DNA of 64,000 nucleotides from Erinaceus europaeus (GCF_950295315.1 NC_080176.1:38088189-38152188); one strand, 5' to 3'; positions 42,935-53,394 are shown, counted from the stretch's first letter. Notes: generated by a model not told the origin, from the sequence alone. Made by a program: numbers and translations.

Positions 42935-43505
42935 GAATTATTTATTTCATTATTATAAGGGAGAGGGGAGAGAGGAGAGAGCAGGTAAACTAAGTAGCTC
43001 TGCGTCAATCATGTGCTGTGCTGGTCCTGGTGCTGATGGTGCTGATGTTGGTGCTGGTGCTGGATCTGGAGCTGGTACTGTTTCTGTGCTGTTGCTGGTG
43101 CTGAAGTTGGTCTTGGTGCTGTTGCTAGAGCTGGAGCTGGTGCTGTGCTGGTGCTGGTCCTGGTTCTGGTGCTGGTGCTGTGCTGGTGCTGATGGTGATG
43201 CTGGTCCTGGTGCTGGTGCTGGTGCTGTGCTGGTACTGGAACTGGTGCTGGTGCTGGTGCTAGAGCTGGTGCTGTGCTGGAGCTGGTGCTGGAGCTGGTA
43301 CTGTGCTGGTGTTGTGCTAGAGCTGGTGCTGGAGCTGGTGCTGTGCTGGTGCTGGTGCTGGAGTTGGAGCTGGAGCTGGTCCTGGTGCTGTGCTGGTGTT
43401 GGTGCTGGTGATGGTTCTGTTGCTGGTGCAGGTGCTGGGGGGTCAAATTTGGACTTCATACATGCAAAGCAGGAGGTTTACTAGATGAGCCACTTCCCTC
43501 CAGCT
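42935..43505 (-). repeat. SINE split by a hexanucleotide minisatellite
   Basis: The left part (TTATTTCATTATTATAAGGG, GAGAGGAGAGAGCAGG) is a reversed SINE tail and body. The right part (GGGGGGTCAAATTTGGACTTC, CATGCAAAGCAGGAGG, GAGCCACTTCCCTCCAGC) is a reversed tRNA-like head. The minisatellite sits at the CCCAGCACC junction between them. Confidence 0.7.
43012..43437. repeat. (GCTGGT)n-type hexanucleotide minisatellite
   Basis: About 425 bp of imperfect 6-bp units GGTGCT, GGAGCT and GGTCCT with interspersed GTGCTGTGCTGGT, giving a higher-order period. Open frames on both strands (Gly/Ala/Val/Leu or Gln/His/Ser/Pro) are consequences of the period-6 repeat. Confidence 0.95.
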
Positions 43506-43746
43506 GCCACAGAAGATTTTTAGATTGGTTCCTGATAGGCTTATCTGTCAGGATCCAAGATAACAGAGAACTAGTCAAACCTTGACCTTGAGGATCGCCT
43601 CTTCTCACAAATCCTTTCTTCTTCTGGTAGGCCGAGTCACTGAACACCTGCTATAAGCTCAGTTAGCAAAGTTGGTGACCAAACGTAGATTTTCAGTACA
43701 CAAATACAGAGTTTATGCTGATTTAGTTCTTTTTAAAGAGACAGAG

Positions 43747-44008
43747 GGGGGTCAGGCAGTAGCACAGCTGGTTAAGAGCACATGGCACCAAGCGGCATAA
43801 GGATCCCAGTTTGAGCCCCGGCTCAGCACCTGCAGGGGTGTCGCTTCACAGGCGGTGAAGCAGCTCTGCAGGTGTCTCTCTTTCTCTCCCTCTCTCTGTC
43901 TTCCCCTCCTCTTTCCATTTCTCTTTGTCCTAGCCAACAAACATGACAAGAATAATGATAGCTACAACAATGATAAAACAACAAAGACAACAAAAAGGAA
44001 AAAGCAAA
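43747..44008 (+). repeat. tRNA-derived SINE, type A
   Basis: GGGGTCAGGCAGTAGCACAG head, CAGTTTGAGCCCC B box, TCGCTTCACAGGCGGTGAAG, CT-rich middle, AATGATAAAACAACAAAG 3' part. Its tail leads into the pyrimidine tract. Confidence 0.92.
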
Positions 44009-44216
44009 CCTCCTCCTCCTCCTCCTCCTCCTCCTCCTCTCCTTCTCCTTCTCCTTCTCCTTCTCCTTCTCCTTCTCCTTCTCCTTCTCCTTCTCCTTCT
44101 CCTTCTCCTTCTCCTTCTCCTTCTCCTTCTTCTTCTTCTTCTTCTTCTTCTTCTTCTTCTTCTTCTTCTTCTTCTTCTTCTTCTTCTTCATCTTCTTCTT
44201 CTTCTTTTCTCTTTTT
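44009..44216. repeat. Compound polypyrimidine tract (CCT)n(TTCTCC)n(TTC)n
   Basis: About 205 bp of almost pure pyrimidine: CCT triplets to about 44,038, CTTCTC hexamers to about 44,128, then TTC triplets to about 44,205. The coincident poly-Leu, poly-Ser/Pro and poly-Glu/Lys open frames are artefacts. Confidence 0.97.
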
Positions 44217-46142
44217 TTTCTTCCAGTGCACATTTATGGCTGTCCTCACACACAGGGCTTTCCATAGCAATTTATTGCTGGCTCCAATTTGGCAGGTAGT
44301 TTATTACTTGCTCCATTTCATAGAATAGGCAATAGAGAGTTTTTTTTCCCCCCTACAGTTTTACAAAACCTGACTGCAGACATTAAAACTTAAAAACTGG
44401 GAGACATTTTTTTGAGAAGTGTTTTTCTGTACTTGATGACACCAAATTCAGTCCTTCAAGTTCAGAAAGCCCCTAAATTAAACTGCTCAATACATAGTTA
44501 TCCTGGAGTAATTAGTTTTAGGTTAGGGACAAATTACAAGACATAGTGAGTTTATCTTATTTGACCACTGGATGTCACTGTTGCTCTATGTAGGTTCTAT
44601 AGACAAAACCATGCTCTGGAAGATTTCCTAGGTCTGTCTCTTTGTTTTTAACACTTTGCTTTGTCCGATTTATATTAAAGTCACACCAGAACTTCTTTGA
44701 AACATGGTTGGATTGTAGCAACTCAACAAAGAAATACAATGCATGTTGCTAAGACATACATATGGTTGATGATCTTATTTAAGTCTTGGAGACTTACCTG
44801 AGGGGTAGTCACTGTTTTCCCCTTTACCTGGACACCTTGATTGCCAGTGGTCTATTCGACCACATCAACTTAATACACACCACACATGGGGGTGTTTTAG
44901 AGGCTACCTCTTCTAACATTTCATTCAATGTACGGGTTCCCTCTAGAATCTGGAGGATTGACCACCTAACTCATTTGAATACCCAGGAAAGTAGACTAAG
45001 TGTTTGGTTGGAAACCTAGTTCCATTCCAGGAGTGATGAGACTGAGCTGGAAGGGAAACAAAGCTTTTTCTTCAGCTCTGATTTCTGGCTTTTGGATCAT
45101 GCTCCATAATGTTATATTTGTGTTTGCAAAGGATATGATGAGAGTTTAAAAGATGGGGCTTGGTCCAGTCAAGGACTATGAAATGGATCAAGTGTGGAAG
45201 GTTTAATTTCTGGAGCAGGTAAATGGGGTCAGAAGGGAGGCTGTGAACCTTCTATATAATCTCATGTAGTCTCACCCTCAGAAAGTCTAACATAGTCATT
45301 TTCTCTGGCTGCTCACAGACACTGAGCTCTTTATTGAGATGCTCTTGGTAAGCATAGGAGGAGTTTGATGAATTCAAAAGTGGTTAAATTTAATTAATAT
45401 AGCTTTCTTCCCCTAGAGTTATGTAAGGGTGAAATCCCATAATCGAAGCCTGGGTTTTGTACTGGATTCTAGTATAGAGCTGTAGGACCAGGAACAGAAA
45501 GGCTTTGGCTTTTAAAGTGAAGAGAAAGCATTGCTTCACACAGAGTCATTCTTTCAGAGGCTATAGTTGCTCAACTGACAGCAGGAGCATTAGTCCTCCA
45601 GTGCTCATTCACGTATTTGGAAGCTCAAGCTCAGGATCTCTAGCTAGAGTCACAGAAGACGAAAAAGATGAATTCCCAGAATTTTTACAAGGCCTTGGAT
45701 GCTAGAGACAAAAATTTTTTTCTATTCATTATTAATGGCACATGAATTTTCCTTGGACTCATTTTCTGATTCAGCATTTTATAGAAATGTGTAAAACCAG
45801 GAGCAAGCTTTAGAATCTAACAGAAACAGAGTAGACTTCTGGTTGGATCATTTTCAGATGGTAAAACTGGCAACAAATTTCTTACCTTCTCTGTGATGAT
45901 CATTTTGTCAGTCCTCCAGAGTTGTACTAAAGGTAAAATGAGAATGCTTTTACTAAAGGTAAACTGAGCGCTACAGCACTCATATGCATATTATGGTCTC
46001 CAAAATGCTGCTACCATGGAGTTAGAGAAGATAACTCAAAAAAGGGCAGAAGGGACTTGTAGACATTCTAATTATAAATTTCAAAAAGACTTCCAAAGAG
46101 CAGATAACCAGTTGTCAACAGTCATTGATGTGATAAGCCTTA
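44217..46142. other. Unassigned unique DNA
   Basis: 1.9 kb with no recognised gene. Possibly an old MIR-like relic near 44,290-44,330 (GGTAGTTTATTACTTGCTCC), too weak to call. Frames at 44,786-45,019 and 45,505-45,705 have no domain. Confidence 0.45.
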
Positions 46143-47146
46143 GTATTATTATTATTTAATTCATTAGGTAGGGTTAATGAATGACAGCACATCTGTTTAC
46201 ACGTGTGTGTTTTCTCTGTTCTGCATAACAGGGGTCTGCTTCACACTTTCATCCACTCCTCCCAATCAGGGGACTTAAACCCCCTCTTCACCCAGACTCC
46301 TTTTTTCCTTTCCTCCCCAGAGTCCCTTGCTTTGTTCACCCCTCTCCCATTCCAAATTTCATCCCATGTTCCCCTGCTTCCTAACTCTTGTCTCCCAAGT
46401 TCCACCTACATGCAGAGTTATCCCATATTCATCCTTCTTTCCTTGGCCTATCTCACCCAACAAATTTTCTTCTGTTAACAGCAAAGGCGAGGTAAAGATT
46501 GAGGTTGAAGTTTCTGTTCTGCTGTCTAAACCTTTGATGGTTGGCTCTGGTTTACTCACATTGGTCACATCACTCTGTCCTTTCTGCCCTCCCTTTTTCC
46601 TATATGGTTGGTCCTTTTGTTGCTTTTGCTTGATTTTCCATTTATATTCTATCACAGATTACCTTGCTTGGAGCTAGAATTCCTTTACTTCTTTTCTTGT
46701 AGTACTACTTTCAATAGTTCTTGCAGGACAGGGTTGCTGGTGGTGAATTTCTTCAGTTTCTGTATGTTTGGGCAGCTTTTGATTTCTCCTTCATACTTGA
46801 AGGATAAACTGGCAGGATATAGTACATGTGGTTGATAATTACTATCTATCTCTTAGTGTTGTGAAAATGGCATTGCATCCCCTTCTTGCTTCTTGGGTTT
46901 GTGTTGAGAAATTTGGTGAGAGCCTGATGGTTCTGCCTCTGCATGTCAGCTTCGTCTTTTCCCTGGCAGCTTGCAATATTTACTCCTTGTCCTTACTTTT
47001 GGACAATGTTACTCTGATATTTCTTGGGGTTGTCTGTTTAGGGTTCAGTAGCTTTGGTTTCCTTTCAGCTTCTACTATATCTAGCCTTTGACCATTATCT
47101 AGATGTGGGAAGTTTTCTGCAATAATTGCTCTGAATATGCTTGCTG

Positions 47147-47203
<57 letters not shown>

Positions 47204-47640
47204 TTCAGGGACCCCTGAATATTTTAAAGTCTTCCTTCTGATGGAGTTTGCTTACTCACAGAGCATTGCTTCACTTTTTGTAAATCTTTCTTCTCCAACT
47301 GCTTTGCTTTCCAAGAGTGTGGAGGTTTTGTCTTCTGGATTTGTTCTTCTATCCATCCTCAAGCTGATTTATTCTGAATACAAGACTTCTCAGGTAGGCT
47401 TTTTTGTTGTCAGGGCTATCCTTTAGCTCTTGTATTTATTTCTTATTGTAGATCTCTTTGTGAAATTCTTAATTCTTTGGTGAATAGGTCTGGAGATTCC
47501 TTTATTTATGTTTGTATGTTATGGTTAGAGTCCTGAATTGCCTTTCTAATGATCTATCTAAAATTACATTCAGATTTGTTTTCATAATCCTTATGGAGAT
47601 GAATATTTGTATTTTCCCTCATGTTCTTGTTGGGTATGGT
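46143..47640 (-). pseudogene. HAL1-like (ORF1-only) L1 derivative, antisense
   Basis: On the minus strand L1 ORF1-type sequence covers about 47,400 to 46,680. It has the same landmarks as the 7.5 kb copy (PRNIRVTLSKSKDKE, then ILQAAREKTKLTCRGRTIRLS) with a stop between them, followed by the reverse of AACTGGCAGGATATAGTAC and TGGTGGTGAATTTCTTCAG, which belong to the C-terminal domain. Beyond ORF1 there is no ORF2. The sequence passes through about 250 bp directly into an L1-like 3' UTR (reverse of CCATATTCATCCTTCTTTCC) and an AATTAAATAATAATAATA end at about 46,143-46,165. ORF1 followed directly by a 3' UTR is the architecture of HAL1 (half-L1) elements, which rely on L1 proteins. A (CT)n tract lies at 47,148-47,200. 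Several stops are present and the copy is dead. An internal deletion of ORF2 in one ordinary L1 copy is the alternative. Confidence 0.65.
47148..47200. repeat. (CT)n tract inside ORF1
   Basis: About 50 bp of (TC)n at the same ORF1 position as in the 7.8 kb copy. Confidence 0.95.
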
Positions 47641-48060
47641 TTCTGCTGTTCAACCAACAGGTGGTATTGTGGTTGTCTTTGTGTGGTGGTGTGGAGGGAA
47701 GGAGTGTGTTACCTGTTTACTTAGATTCTGCTGGTGTAAACCCTTTATGGGTGATGGATAATTCAGTATGGTTTTTCACAGCTTCTTTTCCACTCCTGTT
47801 CTGAGTTGTTAGCCCAGACTCAGGATCTTTCTGTGTCTGCCTGTTTCAGACTGCACTGTTTTCAGACTGCCTGTTTCAGGTTGCCAGACTACCTTGGCTC
47901 CAGCTAGATTGCCTTCTACATAGGGTCCTGACTGAACTTGGGTCTCCTGCTACCCAGATCAGCCTTTGCCTCGATCTCCTGGCTTCAGCTAGGCCCTCAG
48001 TGTATAGAGGCACCATCTGGTTTCAGTTAGGGACCTGCCACACACAGCCCCAGATATCTG
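47641..48060 (-). repeat. 5' region of the HAL1-like element
   Basis: Aligns with 8270-8470 up to about 47,850 (CAGGATCTTTCTGTGTCTGCC), then continues with CT-rich, CAG-containing sequence as expected of an L1-type 5' UTR read in antisense. A local duplication of CAGACTGC/CTGTTTCAG is seen at 47,840-47,890. Confidence 0.55.
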
Positions 48061-48590
48061 TAAGGACAACAAAAGAGAATAGGAAAATTTTGTGACACAG
48101 TACACCAAAGGAACATAAGAAGTTGAACACAGCACTTGGCTGACATCACCCTGGCCACAGAGCATACTACAATCTGTGTAAATGCACAATGGACTGTGGG
48201 TGGACCGAACAGATTTAAAAGCACAGGTAGCTGGAAGTCAAGTCCTTTTCCCCCTGCTTCTTCTCCTGATCAGACGCATCTCAGTAGTGGTTGTCCAAGG
48301 TGCCTGCCATGGCTGCCTCTCCTGGGAACTGAACACGTGTAACTCAGCTAAACAGTAAATTCTAAGACTCCTCTATAGCCATATTAGTAACCTACACCTC
48401 TGCCAGTAATTGTTTATGTCATGGGCCTGAACTTTTGGTAACTAATTCATGGGCTTATGAGACTGGCTTGTTTACCCCTGCCTATAATTCCTTATTTTGT
48501 GGAACCTAGTATATCACATTGTTGTACTGCCATAATAAAGCTTTGATTGTTTAAATCCACTCCCATCTGCCCTACACCTGAATTCTCATG
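48061..48590 (+). repeat. Candidate solo LTR
   Basis: The 3' part has an LTR-like arrangement: CATATTAGTAACCTACACC, TTATGAGACTGGCTTGTTTACC, then CCATAATAAAGC and a T-rich end TTTGATTGTTT followed by CTACACC. A TG-type left end could be TGTGACACAG at about 48,091 or TGTGGGTGGACC at about 48,197. No TSD is settled and no coding region is present, so the class is unknown. Confidence 0.35.
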
Positions 48591-49002
48591 CACTACTGCA
48601 AAGTCACTTTTATTTTAGTTACAACAGGAAAACCATCGAACTCACCTGTGATGGTGGACCAGCTAACTCCAAATCCAATAGAACTATACAAATCTCCTGA
48701 TGATGACCTTGTAGCTGTGGTCTTAGAGATGCTCACCAAACTGAGAAGAAATATGGAGGCACACAACAAACTTAGAGAAATAATGATAAAAAATGATTAA
48801 ATTCATAACAGCACCCCAAATAATGGAGTAGTAATGGTAAGGACACTGCAGAGGACAAAGTTGGACATCAAAACTCAAAGTGGAGACCAAGAAGTTAAAG
48901 TAATAGATATCACTCCTAAAGACAAAAAAAATAAAAAAAGATAAAATAAATGAAAACAATATGAGAATTATGGGACAGCATCAAGTGCAACAATTTTTGT
49001 GT

Positions 49003-49384
49003 TGTGCCGTGAGAGGTAGCACAGCAGGTCAAGCACACGTGGTGCAAAGCGCAAGGACATGTGTAAGGATCCGGGTTTGAGGCCCCAGCTCCCTACCTGC
49101 AGGGGGGTCGCTTCACAAGTGGTGAAGCAGGTGTGCAGGTGTCTTTCTCTCCCCCTCTCTGTCTTCCCCTCCTCTCTCCATTTCTCTCTGTCCTATCCAA
49201 CAACAACAACAGCTATGACAACAATAACAAAAACAACTACAAGTGCAACAAAATGGAAATAATGGCCTCCCGGAACAGTGGATTTGTAGTGCAGGCACTG
49301 AGCCCCAGCAATAACCTGGGAGGCAGAAAAATAAAAATAAATAAATATTTAAAAACAAATTATTTCTAGAAAAAAAAACCAAAA
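49003..49384 (+). repeat. tRNA-derived SINE, type B, nested
   Basis: GGTAGCACAGCAGGTCAAGC head, GGGTTTGAGGCCCC B box, CT-rich middle, GGCCTCCCGGAACAGTGG module, AATAAATAAATATTT tail. A perfect 14-bp TSD AACAATTTTTGTGT lies at 48,989-49,002 and 49,385-49,398. Confidence 0.95.
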
Positions 49385-49467
49385 AACAATTTTTGTGTCA
49401 TTGGGCGTGAAAGAAGGAATGGGGAGAGAGAAAGATACAGAATACATATTTGAAGAAATTCTAGCTC

Positions 49468-49527
49468 TTTCTATGACTTTCTCTCTGTATCTCTCTCTCC
49501 CTACTTAAAAAATAAATAAAAAATAAA
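49468..49527 (+). repeat. 60-bp 5'-truncated SINE tail
   Basis: Only CTCTCTGTATCTCTCTCTCC, CTACTT and an AATAAATAAAAAATAAAAG tail remain, flanked by GAAATTCTAG (about 49,458-49,467) and GAGATTCTAG (about 49,528-49,537). Confidence 0.6.
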
Positions 49528-49546
49528 AGAGATTCTAGGTGGGAAT

Positions 49547-49813
49547 TTTTTGGTCTCCATAATTATTGCTCGGGTTCAGTGCCTGCACTATGAATCCACT
49601 GCTCCTGTGGCCATTTTTTCGATTTATTCGGATAGGACAGAGAGAAATTGAGAGGGGAGGGGAAGATAGAGAGGGAGAGAGACAAAGAGACACCTGCAGA
49701 CCTTCTTGTGAAATGTCCTCCCTGCAGGTGGGGCGTCAGGGGTTCAAACCAGGATCCTTGCACTTCATATTATGTGTGTTTAATCTGGTGTGCCACTGCC
49801 CAACCCCCAGTAA
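49547..49813 (-). repeat. tRNA-derived SINE, type B, nested
   Basis: Reversed terminal module (TTATTGCTCGGGTTCAGTGCC), a short middle, CTCCCTGCAGGTGGGGCGTC, reversed B box GGTTCAAACCAGG, reversed head GTGCCACTGCCCAACCCCC. The flanks GAATTTT form a short TSD at 49,543-49,549 and 49,814-49,820. Confidence 0.88.
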
Positions 49814-50300
49814 GAATTTTCCTAAATTGAAGAAATGGGTGGATCCCCAGGTTCAGGTGGCTCCAAGAAAAATAAACTTAAACTCATGTTTTCCAAGGCA
49901 CACAATATTTAAAATGACAATGATCAAAGACAAAGGGATTATTCTGAATGAAGTCTGCCAGGGAGAAGGAAAGAGTCACTTACTGCATTAAGATTATCAA
50001 CTGATTTTTCAATGAAAACTCTATTTTTCAATGGAAAGCTAGGAAGGACCTGTTAGGATATATTCAATGTTCTGAATAAAGTGATCTTTCTCTTAAGAAT
50101 AACTCTTCTCTAATATCAGTCAGGTTTGATGGAGATGAAGTGCTTTTCAGACAAGCAATAGCTAAAGGACTCATCACATCACCTCTGAGCCAGATCTACA
50201 GGAGATACTACAATGACTCATATAAAATAAAATATAAAGTGACCTCATCCATATGGGCAAAACATAAAGCCAAGAAAATAAGCAAAATTCAAAGAAGACA

Positions 50301-50717
50301 GTAGATTTAACAACAAAATTTTGGTCGACAATGGGCTAGGGGAACTGTAGGTGGAGAAGTTGTTCAACAGAATTTGGTGATGCTTTTGCAGGTTGTGGGA
50401 TGGGGTAATGCATCTAGGCTTTAAACAATGATTACCTATAAAGACAAAACATATATAAAAAATATTAAGGAAACATAAAAAGGAAGTCTGGTGTGCTATC
50501 TCTGAAGTATCAACCCATATCAAGTATTTTAAAGCCTTTTACTTATTAGACAGGACTATGGGGGCGGAGAGCCAATGTTTCTTTGGTGACTTAGACATTC
50601 AACATACAAGTACAATGCTTCAATGAATGCAATAACAGAACTATAGTTAGAAGTTAGACAGTCCTAAATATATACAGATAAAGTTCCATGGATAATTAAT
50701 TTAATATAATAAATCAT
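50301..50717. other. Unassigned DNA, possibly L1 inter-ORF
   Basis: No recognised feature. It follows the ORF1 remnant and may be its downstream continuation. Confidence 0.35.
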
Positions 50718-50727
50718 CTAATTATTG

Positions 50728-51069
50728 TTATTTTGCCTCCAGGATTATTGCTAGGGCTCGGTGCCTGCACTATGAATCCACTGCTCCTGGAGGCCATTTT
50801 TTCCATTTTGTTGCCCTTGTTGTTAACTTTGTTGTTGTCATTATTACTGTTGTTGTCATTGTTGTCATTGTTGGATAGGACAGAGAGAAATTGAGAGAAG
50901 ATGGGAGACCAAGAGGGCGAGAAAAAGACAGACACTTGCAGACCTGCCTTACCGCCTGTGAAGTGAATCTTCCCTGCAGATGGGGAGCTGGGGGCTTGAA
51001 CTGGGATGCTTACACTGGTCCTTGCACTTTGTGCCATGTGCATTTAACCCACTGCTACCGCCAGACCCC
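50728..51069 (-). repeat. tRNA-derived SINE, type B
   Basis: Reversed terminal module (TTGCCTCCAGGATTATTGC; CTGCTCCTGGAGGCC), GTTGTCATTGTTGGATAGG, reversed head CCACTGCTACCGCCAGACCCC. A 10-bp TSD CTAATTATTG/CTAATTAATG lies at 50,718-50,727 and 51,070-51,079. Confidence 0.94.
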
Positions 51070-51108
51070 CTAATTAATGATTTTTTTATTTGATATATTC
51101 TTTTATTG

Positions 51109-51190
51109 AAGGAGGTCTCGAAACTTTACATCAGGCTCAACCTGACGCTGTTGACTGGCTACGGAAGAAGGGCAAACGCTAGAAGAAGAA
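51109..51190 (-). mobile_element. CpG-containing dispersed module, copy 2
   Basis: 82 bp matching the 32.6 kb insert in opposite orientation with a single C/T difference. On the minus strand it is followed by CAATAAAAGAATATATC, which carries an AATAAA. Family unknown. Confidence 0.7.
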
Positions 51191-51234
51191 GAATTGAAAA
51201 GTTCATCAATATGAACTGCAAAGAAGATGGTTGA

Positions 51235-51350
51235 TACGGAGTTGAGGTGGTAGGAACTGTATGGAGTTGTACCACTCTTATCCTTTTACCCCTCTTACCC
51301 TATGGTTTTTGTCAGTGTTTCATATATATATATATAGATATATATATAGA
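51235..51350 (+). repeat. L1 3' UTR tip, sense, with an (AT)n
   Basis: GAGGTGGTAGGAACTGTATGG, AGTTGTACCACTCTTATCC and TATGGTTTTTGTCAGTGTTTC are the sense 3' tip of the GTCCATGCTCCCAGAGGG family. The tail is replaced by (AT)n at 51,322-51,349. Confidence 0.7.
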
Positions 51351-51596
51351 TGGTTGCAGGATGGGAACTATTATGTAAGCAACATACCTGAAAAATGTTT
51401 TGAAAAAACATTGACTTTAAATTTCTTTGCCATGTAAATATTTATGCTCAGTGTAATAATATTAAAACATTGCAAGAAAGGTAACACAAATGCATTCACA
51501 TTTCCAGTTGACAATACCTTTCCCATATGAATACACTTCCTATCATTTTTGCTGGGCTTTTACATAAATCACATCAATGTTTAAACCAGATAAACT

Positions 51597-51785
51597 GGGG
51601 CCAGGTGCTCAAGGACCCAGATTTGAGCCCCTGGCCCCCACCTGCAGGGGGAAAGCTTCACAAGTAGTGAAGCAGTGCTGCAGGTGTTTCTCTCTCTCCC
51701 TCTCTATCACCCCCTTCCCTCTCAATTTTTGACTGTCTCTATCCATCAAATAAAGATAAAAAAAATCTCTGGTAAAAACAAACAT
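51597..51785 (+). repeat. tRNA-derived SINE, type C, with A-box region deleted
   Basis: GGGGCCAGGTG joins directly to CTCAAGGACCC, so about 30 bp including the A box are missing. The rest is intact to AATAAAGATAAAAA. A perfect 14-bp TSD AAACCAGATAAACT lies at 51,583-51,596 and 51,786-51,799. Confidence 0.93.
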
Positions 51786-51799
51786 AAACCAGATAAACT

Positions 51800-52475
51800 T
51801 TAGATGAATACATACTGTATAGATTAAAATCAGGCAGAATCAATTTCTTCTAATGCAACTAATTACTGTAGTGGTAGTACTTAAATTAGGCACTGGTAAC
51901 ATTGCCCCATAGGCTGCATTCTTCTTGACAGATGTTGAACTATGATTTTTATTTATCCCATTTAAAATGTTAATTTTATCCAAGACTTTAGAAGTTATTT
52001 ACCAGCAGCATATGTTCACACATATCCATTTAACCAGCACTATTGTGTTAAATGTTAGAATGCTCACAATATATCATACATGAAATTAAAATTGAAATTG
52101 TGAGTATCAAAGGTCAACATTGTATTGCTTGCATGAACCTGCTTGCTTAACATGCTGTAAGCAGTATCTGCAGAGGTAGAGACCTCAAGAACATGTTTCT
52201 CAGAAGTTATAAACATTGGCAGCATAAAGTCATTAACATAACATTTCAGGAAGGTCTTGTGTGTTTATGTATAACCTTTGACACATTGCCCATATTCCTT
52301 TTCTCTTGGTTCTATGTCCAAAGGCATTGTATACTTGGAAGCTGCATATTGAACAGGATCACACATTTTGAACTCTACAAGGAGTAAGAAATAAATGCTA
52401 TATTTTGTTTGGACAACTGTATACTTTACTATGGATTATTATTATTATTAAAGCAGGTAAGGTTGTACTAATCAA
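51800..52475. other. Unassigned unique DNA
   Basis: About 675 bp without a recognised feature, AT-rich. Confidence 0.5.
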
Positions 52476-53030
52476 AAAAAAGTTTCTTCCAAAAGAAGGA
52501 AATACACCCATTCAAAGAGATCTGTGCACATCTATGTTCATAGCAACACAGTTTGTAATAGCTCAAACATGGAAGTATCCTATATACCCAGCAACAGATA
52601 AATGGTTAAGAATTTTGTGATATGTATATAAACACACACATACACACATATATTATTCAGTTGTTAAAAATGACAAAGGTAAGTTCATTCACCTCATCTT
52701 GGATGGAACTTGAAAGACTCATGTTAAGTGAACTAAGCCAGAAAGAGAAGACTGAATACTGGACGATTTTATTTGTAGGTGGAACTTAAGAAACAGGGAC
52801 AGAAAAGGAAAGCACAAAGTACAACTTAGATAAGCTCTCATGTATTGCACCAAAGCAAAAGATTTTGGAGAAGGAAAGCAAGGAGAGGGAAGGAGGACTC
52901 TGAAGGTCCCGGTGCATGTTGGAGCTGAGAGTGTTTTATAGACTTAAATCATGGAGAGATGAGAAATTGTACCCATGTATCGATCATTACCCCCCCACAC
53001 ACAATAAAATGACACATAATGAAAATGAAA
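52476..53030 (+). repeat. L1 ORF2 end and 3' UTR, sense, old
   Basis: CACCCATTCAAAGAGATCTG, GTTCATAGCAACACAGTTTG, ATGTTAAGTGAACTAAGCC, TGTATTGCACCAAAGCAAAAG and ATTGTACCCATGTATCGATC, ending CACAATAAAATGAC. Stops interrupt ORF2, and a short frame at 52,405-52,620 is its remnant. Confidence 0.8.
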
Positions 53031-53383
53031 CAGGATTCATAAGTTTCATTACATAAGTAAAGAAATCTACCTATAGGTAGTTAGGTATGCTTGAATCATA
53101 TTCTGGAAGAATAGAAGTTATGGAATGTTTTTTGCTGGATGCAGCCTCAGATTTCTTAGCTAGTGTCAAGGGTATGGCCCATGATAAGGGATGAGGGGGA
53201 ATGGAGGTGGAACAGTGTGGTTGGTGCTATTAGAAAGCTTCTCTCCAGGAACTCCTTTTGATGGCCTCTCACCTTAATCCCATTGCTGATAAAGTCAATG
53301 GGATCTAACCTGACTACTTCCTCTTCTGTGGAGCACCAGATTGGTAAAATCTCAGTTTCCTCAGCCTCAGTTAGCTAGTGTCC
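53031..53383. other. Unassigned unique DNA
   Basis: 350 bp, no recognised feature. Confidence 0.45.
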
Positions 53384-53394
53384 TTGGTGCCTTT

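Larger units (their letters stand above)
48600..50300 (+). pseudogene. L1 ORF1 remnant, sense, split by SINEs
   Basis: Read on the plus strand with frame breaks: an N-terminal/coiled-coil-like part at 48,640-48,990 (TPNPIELYKSPDDDLVAV, EMLTKLRRNMEAHNKLREI). At 49,399-49,540 comes the family's GE(K)...YIFEEILA segment. At 49,815-50,240 the FPKLKKW...PRHTIFKMTMIKDKGIIL segment is followed by a diverged C-terminal domain (RFDGDEVLFRQAIAKGLI). These three parts are in the order expected of L1 ORF1p. Two full SINEs and one SINE tail fragment interrupt them. It is older than the antisense element it faces and lacks the (GA)n tract. Non-functional. Confidence 0.7.

Noticed and set aside
42953..43484. 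Gln/His/Ser/Pro-rich and Gly/Ala/Val-rich open frames of 145-168 residues
   Set aside because: All frames stay open because the hexanucleotide array has period 6 and no stop-containing unit.
43823..44328. Poly-Lys/Glu, poly-Leu and poly-Ser/Pro frames
   Set aside because: Produced by the (TTCTCC)n/(TTC)n tract next to a SINE.
46143..50300. Twin priming as an explanation of the head-to-head ORF1 pair
   Set aside because: Both arms contain overlapping ORF1 content and differ in divergence and in the (GA)n tract, so they are separate elements.
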